Positions 42,533 through 50,816 of a DNA stretch of 64,000 nt are shown here, one piece after another (within the stretch, counting starts at the first letter, position 1; each line of letters starts with the position of its first letter). Where the stretch lies: assembly GCF_963667685.1 (NCBI RefSeq), contig NZ_OY763932.1:1-64000 (forward strand), read 5' to 3'. Made by a program: the position numbers and the translations under genes. This DNA comes from Maridesulfovibrio sp. GTDB taxonomy: Bacteria; Desulfobacterota; Desulfovibrionia; Desulfovibrionales; Desulfovibrionaceae. Under the pieces are notes generated by a model, which worked only from the letters and a program-made list of their open reading frames with translations, had not been told where the DNA came from and made no database searches.

Positions 42533-45500
42533 CTAAGAATATTTTAAATCCAAAAAATCACGAATTTCCCTGATAGATCTTTCCGCACTACGATAATCGA
42601 AATTATGCAGATAATCTCTGAGCCCATGCACAACCAGCTGGTCAACATTCCCTGTAAGCAAACGTTCCATCTCAATAATAAGTTCTTCACCCACTACATC
42701 ACTGCTGGAGACAAGGGACTCAATTTCAGCAAGAACCCTATCGACAGCCTCTGCACTGTAAGCAACAGGCTTGAACATTTGCCTCGGATCTTCAAGTGCT
42801 TTAACCGTATCAATATATTTTTTTAAAGATTCTTCAATTATTTTGAACCGGTGGTCAGAAACTTTACCCTTCTGGACAGCCTGCTCCAATTCATCCGCCG
42901 CTTTCCGGACCAGCTGAATGCGCAGATTACCTGCCACTCCGACAAGACTATGCGCCAAAGCTCCAATTTCCTGCATGGCTTTGTTTCCTACCATTTCCGG
43001 CAAGACATCAAGAACGGCCTGTACTTCATCCCGCAAATCAAGAAGCAGCATAGTGTAGGTTCTTATATCCATACCTGTTGACTTGAGAACATCATCAACT
43101 TCTATTTCCAGAATCTGAAAAACATCCTGTTCCCCCGCCATGCGGCCATGCTCGACAGGCTCTACGGGCTGAAAAGAAATTGAAGCCTTGGGAAGCCACC
43201 GCTGCAACACAATAACCAGTGAATCTATATCAATGGGCTTGGAAATGTAGTCATCCATTCCGGCAGCAAGGCATTTCTCCCTGTCCCCCCTCATTGCGTG
43301 AGCTGTCATGGCAATGATCGGAATTTCACTGTTAAGAACATCAGTTTCCGAATCACGAATACAGCGTGTTGCTTCATAACCATCCATTTCCGGCATCTGG
43401 ATATCCATTAAAACAAGATCGTAAGAGAAACCCTGTAGGAGCTTAACCGCTTCTGCCCCATCAGCCGCGGCATCCGACTGAACTCCCAGTTTTTTCAGAG
43501 AGCCGACGGCAACCTGCTGATTGATTATGTTATCTTCCACAACCAGAACACGTGCATCAGTATTGAAGTGTGCCAGATCACGCACAGAATGACGTGTCAC
43601 TATCGCATTTCCGCTGCTTTTTTTGCCGGTCATAACGCTGATGAGGATGAGTAGAAAATCCTGATGACGGATTGGCTTATTCGCATACGCATCAAAGCCA
43701 ACTTCTTCAAAAATCTTGGAATCACCACGCCTGCCAAGTGAAGTAAGCATTATCATCCGCGTCATTGACAGATCAGGATCGTCTTTAATGGACTGCCCAA
43801 GAGATTTACCCTCCATATCGGGCATCTGCATATCAATAATAACCAGCTGGTAAGGATGGCCCGCATCAAAAGCCTCGTGTAGCATTACAATCGCATCATG
43901 AGCGTTTTTGACTCCATCAGGCTGCATGCCCCATGACCTTAGACGGGTAACAAGTATTTCACGATTGGTGGCATTATCATCAACAATCAGGACGCGTATG
44001 TCCCGCAATTCAGCTGAAGAGAGCTGCGGCTCAGAAACAGTATCCTTCTGCTTTTTCAACTTAACCGTGAACCAGAATTCGGATCCTTGCCCAACCTGAC
44101 TTGTAACACCTATATCCCCGCCCATTAATTCGCTAAGCTGCTTTGAAATTGCCAGACCTAATCCGGTTCCACCGTACCTGCGAGTGGTGGATGCATCCAC
44201 CTGGCTGAATTTGCTAAAAAGCATGTCCAGCTTATCTTCGGGAATACCGATCCCGGAATCACTTACAGCAAACCGCACAAGACATTCGTCCCCGCTGTCT
44301 TCCAGTAGAGAAACGTCGATCAGAATTTCACCTTGTTCGGTAAACTTGATAGCATTACCGGTAAGGTTGCCAAGTACCTGTCTTAATCGGCCAGGATCTC
44401 CACGGAACAGATTCGGCATTTCCGGAGTAACCTGACAAAGTATTTCCAATTTCTTTTCATGGGCTCTGATTGCCACACTGTCTGTAAAATCATCCAGCAG
44501 ACTAAGCAGATCAAAATCGATCTCTTCCACTTCCAGCTTTCCTGCTTCTATTTTAGAAAAATCGAGAATGTCATTGATAAGTTGAAGCAGTATTTCACCG
44601 CTGGAACGGATCGAATCAGCAAATTGCAATTGTTCCAAAGTGAGATCAGTCTCCATTAGCAGTCCGGCCATACCGATTACGCCATTCATAGGGGTGCGAA
44701 TTTCATGACTCATGTTGGCCAGAAATTCCGATTTCATGCGGTTTGCCTCCTCCGCGTCGGCCTTGGCTCTTTGAAGTTCCTGCTCTCTGGCCTTGGCTTC
44801 GTTGATATCTTCAAAAACCCAGATACTACCGGCCCACGGGTCAGTGGAATCTATAGCCGTGCCGAAAAGACGCATCCACGAAAGCTCTCCGTTCTTGCGC
44901 AGCAGACGCTGTTCGCTGGTGTAGCTGCCTCCTTGCGAAATTACGGAGTAAGCATCACGCCCCAGTTGATCGAACTCTTCGCGTGTTTGGAAAAACCTCA
45001 AAGTGCTATGGTTCTCCATTTCCTCAATAGAATAACCGAATATTTCCGCCATCTTCTTATTGGCCTTCAACTGGACTCTGTCTTTTACCAGAGTGATTCC
45101 CACACTAGCGTTATCCAAGATAGCACTCTGCTCCAGCAAAGCCTGCCTGAGCTCTTCCTCAGCATGCTTGCGGTCCGTTATATCCCGCCAGACAACCAGG
45201 ACAAGGTCCCTATCCTCATCACGTACAGCCGACAGGAATACATCAACCCAAAAATCATGACCATTCAGACTGCGGTGAACCCACTCAAACCTGACAAGAT
45301 CCGAACTGGAAAGTCTGGAAATCAATTCACCGACAGAAACAGCCGAGTAAGAACCATCAGGTTGAATTTCCGGTGAAAAAAATTCCGGTCCCCGTCCGAC
45401 AACCTGATCATGAGTAGCCTGCAATAATTCAAGAGCCGCGTCATTACAGTCTGTATATATGCCATCTTCCATAATAAGATACGCGTCCGGAGACTGATCA

Positions 45501-47653
45501 AAGAGAAACCGGTGCCACTTCTCACTGCTTACCAGAGCCTCCTCAACAAATTTCATCTGGGAAATGTCATAAGACACCCCTGTCAGACGAGAAGGTCTGC
45601 CCTCTTCGTCACGAACCAGTCTTCCGTATGCTTTCATATGTCTTAATAAACCATCTGAACGTACTATACGAAAATCTACATTTAATGGCGATTCTCCGCG
45701 GGCGGAAGAGTCGACTTCGTCCAATATCCGCTCACGGTCATCAGGGTAAAGATGCTCGCTGAAAGTTTCCAGAGAAGGGATAAATTCTCCACGTTCAATA
45801 CCATAGAGACGAAGTATCCAGTCATCCACAATGAAAAGTCCGCTGGAAATATCCAGTTCCCACACCCCTATTCCTGCAGCATCTGTCGCAAGAGTCAAAC
45901 GTTCATTCGCCACCTGTAGGGCTTTTGTGTGCTCCTGAACCTTCTCCTCAAGAGCTTGACGGCGGCGCAGCAACACGGCCAATACAAAGGCTACCGCAGA
46001 AGTTATAAACAATCCTATTAATCCGGTCACAAGACCGGCCCGGACCGATTGCATCTGGAAAAACTGAGGCTTAGCGTGAGTAGTTATGATGAAAGTTTTG
46101 CCAAAAGCCAGAACTGGACGATTTGCAGTCAGCCCCCATTTGAGAGCCTGTCCGTCAGGCCATGCTGAAGCTATTTTTTCAAAAGGTTTTTCGCTTTCGA
46201 CTAGAAACAATTCCTCAGCGACAGGAGAGTCAGATCCTACAGAAGCCAAAAAATCATTTAAACGTATCACAGCCACAACGAATCCATGAAGGGATAAACG
46301 CTCCAAGTCATTGAATACCGCTCTGAAAACCAAGATTCCCTTTTGCGTGCCACTCTTCTGCACCAGTGTCACCGGATCGCTAGCAGTCGTCAAACGAGTT
46401 CGCAAAGCCTCTTCAAGTGCGACGCGACGAACTTTCTCGGAACCCATATCAAATCCAATAGATTTGTTATTACCTTCAATAGGGGCAAAGCGCAGTCCGG
46501 GATAGTACACACTGCGCCCTTCAGCAGGCTCGGGCTGACCGGAAGAGTCCATCTGCCAAATTTTAAAACTTTCAATCCCCGCTGACAGTTCAAATATTTT
46601 TTTATCGGCTGCTTTTACCGCCGGAACCCATTGCCAAGCCTGCACGAACGGATTTCGGGTCAGGTATTTTGTATAATTTTGAAATTCATAGCCTGTAACA
46701 CTGTTGCTTCCTTCGTAAAATCGAGCCAGCCCCTCAAGCTCAATATTTTGTATATCGCAAAACTTTTCCGCTAATGCTGCTGATCTGCTTTCCGCTAGAT
46801 GCCTGAATGAATATCTTCGGTTTTGATTATACTGGATCTCGGCCAGCCAGACGGCAAACAAAGTCAGAATGAGTCCAATAGAAAGTGTCATCCCTACTTC
46901 AATAGACTTCATCCAACGGGCAGCAGAACCTCCGTTTCTAGCTCGGCGGGTCAGCAAAGCCGAACTGGCAGCCAGAACAGAAATCAACGCAAACACAGTA
47001 AGAATCACAGGCAGAATGGCACGGACACTCACTCTCCATTCCCAGTCGCGGGCCTCAACATCCATTCCGAGAACGGCAATAAGTTTATTCGTATGCGGAT
47101 CAACTAAAGGAATGAGAGCAGAAATCCATGCTCCCCAACGATCAGTAACAGGCCCTTCCACTGCAGCAGACTTTGTATTGAAAATACGCCGAAAGCCATC
47201 AGATACTTCCTCGTACACCTGTCCAGCCGGAGACTCGTATTCAGACCCGATGGGTTCGCTGTCGATAAAGAAAAAAATAGTGTCTTCATTCTCTTCTGTT
47301 GTGGCAGGATCTGCCTCCCTGCTCCCCATTAAGTAGATGAAACGGCACTGTGGATTTGCAGAACGGACTGCAGCTAATTGTTCTTTCAACCTGAGATATT
47401 CAGGGGTTGTAATATCGGCTTCTGTGCCGGTCATCTTTTCAATCTTTTTGGGGTCAACGGCTTCAGCCACCATGCGCGCGCAGTTGAGCAGTTCCGCACG
47501 CGTTTGTTCCTCTACCTGAGCAATCATCCATCTGGAAAACAGAATTCCTGCAATAATGATTGCGCCAAAGACAACGAATTCACAAAGGGATTTCCTGCTA
47601 AATTTACATCGAAAAAAAGATTTGAATATAAAGCTTAGCAAATCATACCCCAA
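42533..47653 (-). CDS. CHASE-PAS hybrid histidine kinase with two receivers and HPt
   Basis: A 1706-residue phosphorelay protein. It has an N-terminal membrane helix, an extracellular sensor, more helices, a CHASE-like domain (YSFRHLAESRSAALAEKF onward) and another helix. Four PAS-like domains, the phospho-His in LANMSHEIRTPMNG, and HATPase with SDSGIGIP and GGTGLGLAIS follow. Two receivers (VIIDMQMPDMEG and LVLMDIQMPEMDG) and an HPt domain (AHSLVGVAGN) end the protein. All phosphotransfer residues are present. The start is a TTG with a poor ribosome site, so the first residues are uncertain. The REC-GGDEF gene lies 19 bases downstream. Confidence 0.9.
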   Translation of the reverse strand: MGYDLLSFIFKSFFRCKFSRKSLCEFVVFGAIIIAGILFSRWMIAQVEEQTRAELLNCARMVAEAVDPKKIEKMTGTEADITTPEYLRLKEQLAAVRSANPQCRFIYLMGSREADPATTEENEDTIFFFIDSEPIGSEYESPAGQVYEEVSDGFRRIFNTKSAAVEGPVTDRWGAWISALIPLVDPHTNKLIAVLGMDVEARDWEWRVSVRAILPVILTVFALISVLAASSALLTRRARNGGSAARWMKSIEVGMTLSIGLILTLFAVWLAEIQYNQNRRYSFRHLAESRSAALAEKFCDIQNIELEGLARFYEGSNSVTGYEFQNYTKYLTRNPFVQAWQWVPAVKAADKKIFELSAGIESFKIWQMDSSGQPEPAEGRSVYYPGLRFAPIEGNNKSIGFDMGSEKVRRVALEEALRTRLTTASDPVTLVQKSGTQKGILVFRAVFNDLERLSLHGFVVAVIRLNDFLASVGSDSPVAEELFLVESEKPFEKIASAWPDGQALKWGLTANRPVLAFGKTFIITTHAKPQFFQMQSVRAGLVTGLIGLFITSAVAFVLAVLLRRRQALEEKVQEHTKALQVANERLTLATDAAGIGVWELDISSGLFIVDDWILRLYGIERGEFIPSLETFSEHLYPDDRERILDEVDSSARGESPLNVDFRIVRSDGLLRHMKAYGRLVRDEEGRPSRLTGVSYDISQMKFVEEALVSSEKWHRFLFDQSPDAYLIMEDGIYTDCNDAALELLQATHDQVVGRGPEFFSPEIQPDGSYSAVSVGELISRLSSSDLVRFEWVHRSLNGHDFWVDVFLSAVRDEDRDLVLVVWRDITDRKHAEEELRQALLEQSAILDNASVGITLVKDRVQLKANKKMAEIFGYSIEEMENHSTLRFFQTREEFDQLGRDAYSVISQGGSYTSEQRLLRKNGELSWMRLFGTAIDSTDPWAGSIWVFEDINEAKAREQELQRAKADAEEANRMKSEFLANMSHEIRTPMNGVIGMAGLLMETDLTLEQLQFADSIRSSGEILLQLINDILDFSKIEAGKLEVEEIDFDLLSLLDDFTDSVAIRAHEKKLEILCQVTPEMPNLFRGDPGRLRQVLGNLTGNAIKFTEQGEILIDVSLLEDSGDECLVRFAVSDSGIGIPEDKLDMLFSKFSQVDASTTRRYGGTGLGLAISKQLSELMGGDIGVTSQVGQGSEFWFTVKLKKQKDTVSEPQLSSAELRDIRVLIVDDNATNREILVTRLRSWGMQPDGVKNAHDAIVMLHEAFDAGHPYQLVIIDMQMPDMEGKSLGQSIKDDPDLSMTRMIMLTSLGRRGDSKIFEEVGFDAYANKPIRHQDFLLILISVMTGKKSSGNAIVTRHSVRDLAHFNTDARVLVVEDNIINQQVAVGSLKKLGVQSDAAADGAEAVKLLQGFSYDLVLMDIQMPEMDGYEATRCIRDSETDVLNSEIPIIAMTAHAMRGDREKCLAAGMDDYISKPIDIDSLVIVLQRWLPKASISFQPVEPVEHGRMAGEQDVFQILEIEVDDVLKSTGMDIRTYTMLLLDLRDEVQAVLDVLPEMVGNKAMQEIGALAHSLVGVAGNLRIQLVRKAADELEQAVQKGKVSDHRFKIIEESLKKYIDTVKALEDPRQMFKPVAYSAEAVDRVLAEIESLVSSSDVVGEELIIEMERLLTGNVDQLVVHGLRDYLHNFDYRSAERSIREIRDFLDLKYS

Positions 47654-48072
47654 TTTATACTTTTAAACATAAAGGCAAACAACAGAAGCACCAATTTAAT
47701 AAAAAACAACTAAATTTTTTATCTCCTCTCATTCACACCCATATCTAAATACTTTGCTTATAATAAGCATGCATCAATTTTCATTCAAAAACGACTAAAA
47801 AATTAATCTACAGTATAAGATGTTCAAATTAATCCCCAGAGAGCATTCATAGTATTGTTGATAAATAAGCTAAAATCTATATATAAAAACGTAACATACC
47901 CCTTACCCATGAGTATTCATGAGCAAAAAAGAATTCATATTAATCACCAGCAGTTATAAAATATTGATTGGACCCAGATCAACTTAAACGCAAAAAGAAA
48001 GGCTCTTATAGATTTTCCGGACCTGTCGGAAGAATTTCGAATGAATTTATCATGGTTGGATCAGCTGCAAAA
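47654..48072. other. 419-base AT-rich promoter region
   Basis: Upstream of the large hybrid kinase gene and downstream of the next regulator gene. I see no coding frame with support, no strong repeat and no RNA gene. Confidence 0.5.
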
Positions 48073-49212
48073 TCACTCTGCAACAAGGACCGTGATGGGA
48101 TCAGCGACACCAACCTTGTGAGCAAACATATGAATACGATCGATCTTATCTTTATCCAGTTCAAGACTTTTTCGCAGAAGCATTGCACCCTTATCAGATA
48201 GAACATCCTCATACAGAATCATTCCGGGTAACAACTCTTGTATAGTTAGTGATTTAACTTCATAACGCGCTTCAACTCCCAGCATTCCTTCCAAATAGTA
48301 CAATAGTTCAGGATCATACATTTGGGACTGTTCCTCAAGTTTTCCAAATGCAGCACGCTGGTTTCCATACTGATGCAGATAAAGGTCGTAATCAAGCGCG
48401 ATTCGCAAAATACGCCCTCCAAGCGGAATCACTTCACCTTCAATTCCATCCCTTGGAGTTCCAGACCCGTCAAACCCTTTTAATTGATAGGCAATCATTT
48501 CAGCTATTGTCTTCATTCTGGGCAGTTTTACAACTAGATCTTTAGCTACGACAGGGTGCATTTCAAAGAGTTGAACCTGTTCTGCCGTAAGCTCATGTCC
48601 TGCTATATATGCCTCCATAGTTCCAGGCGGGAGTATAAGAAGTCCCAACTGAGAAAGCATTGCGGCAATATCAAGCCGCCACAGAGCCTTGACATCCTTT
48701 TTTTTAGCCAAATATTTAACGTACCTGCGAACTCTGCTGATCCGTTCACTAGCTAGAGGGTTTACTAAAGATGTGATCTCGGTCAGCAGTTCGACACTTC
48801 CTTTCAGAGTCTGTTCCAGTAAAATTCTTTTACTTGTTATTAATTCATACTGGTTTGCAGCTTCATTGATATTTTCAAGCAGAACCGCTTTCTCGCATGG
48901 TTTGGTAAGAAATCTGAAAACATGCCCATCGTTCACAGCCATTATAGCGCTATCCAAATCAGCAAACCCGGTAAGTATCATACGGGTCGTTTCCGGACTG
49001 TAAGCTTTCACTTCTTTGAGAAACGAGATCCCATTCATCTGGGGCATTCTATAATCTGAAATAACAACAGAAAAAGGCTTTTCATTTTTGAGATCAACAA
49101 GTGCCTTTTCCGGATCATCCGCAGTATAGACATCGTAATATGCACGCAACTGCCGTTTTAATGAAGACAGAATATTAGGTTCATCGTCAACCAGCAGCAC
49201 TCGATGTCTCAT
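48073..49212 (-). CDS. Response regulator with degenerate HD-GYP domain
   Basis: A 379-residue protein. The receiver is intact (phospho-Asp in VVISDYRMPQMNG; RMILTGFADLD). The output domain follows the HD-GYP layout but with key residues changed: the HD pair position reads MLSQLG, the HH position reads AYQLKG and GYP reads GTP (FDGSGTPRDG). The HP of EMHPVVAKDL remains. It cannot bind the usual metals, so it is probably not a c-di-GMP phosphodiesterase but a binding or regulatory domain. It starts 9 bases after the REC-HDOD gene. Confidence 0.85.
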   Translation of the reverse strand: MRHRVLLVDDEPNILSSLKRQLRAYYDVYTADDPEKALVDLKNEKPFSVVISDYRMPQMNGISFLKEVKAYSPETTRMILTGFADLDSAIMAVNDGHVFRFLTKPCEKAVLLENINEAANQYELITSKRILLEQTLKGSVELLTEITSLVNPLASERISRVRRYVKYLAKKKDVKALWRLDIAAMLSQLGLLILPPGTMEAYIAGHELTAEQVQLFEMHPVVAKDLVVKLPRMKTIAEMIAYQLKGFDGSGTPRDGIEGEVIPLGGRILRIALDYDLYLHQYGNQRAAFGKLEEQSQMYDPELLYYLEGMLGVEARYEVKSLTIQELLPGMILYEDVLSDKGAMLLRKSLELDKDKIDRIHMFAHKVGVADPITVLVAE

Positions 49213-49221
49213 TGCTATACC

Positions 49222-50469
49222 CTATAACCTTAAAAGACTGATCATTTCTTTATCCAGAATATTGAATTTCACAATCCCTTCCCAATTTCCTGCAATATGC
49301 GCAATCCACTCCTCAAGCTTTTCTTCACCAATTCCATGCATTATATTCTTTTCAACTACAATTCTGTTGTACTCTTTATTAATTATTATGCATTGATGAT
49401 CAATCATATTCGCAACAGATACCAGCATAGGCACACTCATATCAAACTTATCATATGAATGATGATACCCTATACCATAAACAACATCACCAGACATCCC
49501 CCATAACCCCATCAGATAAGCACCTATCTGTGCATGGGTGGTTCCAAATACTTCCAATTCACCTTTGTATACCGGAATATTCTCACTGGTGACTATTTCC
49601 AGTACGTTTCGATACCGCTTCGGGAATGAATTCGCCAGAACAAGTTTTCCAACATCATGCAGTAGTCCTGTCATACGGGCCTGCACAATTTGCAGTCTGT
49701 CCAAGCCTTCATATTCCGCAATGCTTCTCGCGAGATTAGATACTCTGAAACTATGCTCCCAAAGCATAGATAAAGAAAAATCAGGGAGAGCTGTCGCGTC
49801 ATACATGGAGAACAAATGCGTTCCGACAATTAAAGCGCGAATTGTATCAAGGCCAAGCATAGTGATAGCCTGAAATATGGATTCCACTTGTGAAGGTAGC
49901 CCGAAATACGGAGAGTTGACCAGTTTAATAATCTTGGCCACAAGCCCGACATCCAGGGATATTAGTTCGGCAATCTTATGGATCGAGGGTTCCGAGGAAT
50001 TCAATTCATTTTCAACCGACTTAAATACATGAGGCAGGACGGGGAGCGTTTCGATTTCAGCAACAAGCTCCTGCATCGCGTGATCATTCAAGATGTCACG
50101 GGACTTAAGAGCACCGTCTATTTTAGCGACAAGCTCTTTAGCGTCGCAAGGCTTGGCAATATATTGGTGGACTGAACGGATACTGTGCACAACTTCATCC
50201 AGTCCCACCTGAGCGGACAAAGCGATGCGGATCGTTTTATGATAGTCCTGTTTTATTCGCTGCAATAACTCTGATCCGTCCATGCCCGGCATTCTAATAT
50301 CTGAAACAATAACATCAAAAGGCCTTTCAGCAAATAAAGCCAGAGCCTCGGCTCCAGACTCGGCGAAGGCAAATTCCCATTCCTTTTGTTTAAAGCGAAG
50401 CATGCGGCGGATAGAACCCAACACATTCGGCTCGTCATCAACAAAAATAATCCTTATTTTATCCTCCAT
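49222..50469 (-). CDS. REC-HDOD response regulator
   Basis: A 415-residue protein. The receiver has the phospho-Asp in VIVSDIRMPGMDG and the conserved Lys in IAKPCDAKEL. It is followed by an HDOD domain (about 140-340): LPVLPHVFKSVENELN, LVAKIIKLVNSPYFGLP, and an HD-like LLHDVGKLVLA. HDOD proteins are signalling outputs of unclear chemistry. It forms an operon with the degenerate HD-GYP regulator and is divergent from the soluble kinase at 50817. Confidence 0.88.
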   Translation of the reverse strand: MEDKIRIIFVDDEPNVLGSIRRMLRFKQKEWEFAFAESGAEALALFAERPFDVIVSDIRMPGMDGSELLQRIKQDYHKTIRIALSAQVGLDEVVHSIRSVHQYIAKPCDAKELVAKIDGALKSRDILNDHAMQELVAEIETLPVLPHVFKSVENELNSSEPSIHKIAELISLDVGLVAKIIKLVNSPYFGLPSQVESIFQAITMLGLDTIRALIVGTHLFSMYDATALPDFSLSMLWEHSFRVSNLARSIAEYEGLDRLQIVQARMTGLLHDVGKLVLANSFPKRYRNVLEIVTSENIPVYKGELEVFGTTHAQIGAYLMGLWGMSGDVVYGIGYHHSYDKFDMSVPMLVSVANMIDHQCIIINKEYNRIVVEKNIMHGIGEEKLEEWIAHIAGNWEGIVKFNILDKEMISLLRL

Positions 50470-50816
50470 CCTTACTCCTTACCAATTTTTCAGAATGATT
50501 ATCTCGTATTTTTCTTCTATTCTTAATCGTAAAAGAACCAAGCGTTTCCCTTCATAAATACTTAGTAAAATGATATGATGATTAGTATCATACAAAACAT
50601 GCATTTTGAAAGCCATGGATACTTAAAATTAAATTGACCGAGAAAAACCTATGCCTGACTCAACTCATTAAGCTACAATTATAATCTCTAATGCCGTATA
50701 ATCGGCATTAACCATTTATATAAGCGCAACTTGACGCAGGAGAGAATTGACCCTCACTACAAGCTGATATGACATAAAGTCTACACTATATTTTTACAGA
50801 CCAACAAGGAGTTCTA
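50470..50816. other. 347-base divergent promoter region
   Basis: Separates the REC-HDOD operon from the kinase operon. It contains the palindrome at 50689-50710 and an AAGGAG ribosome site before 50817. I see no coding frame. Confidence 0.55.
50689..50710. promoter_or_regulatory. Palindrome enclosing a TATAAT
   Basis: TAATGCCG (50689-50696) and CGGCATTA (50703-50710) are perfect complements around TATAAT. An operator that overlaps a -10 element is the simplest reading; no good -35 box lies 17 bases upstream. Confidence 0.45.
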
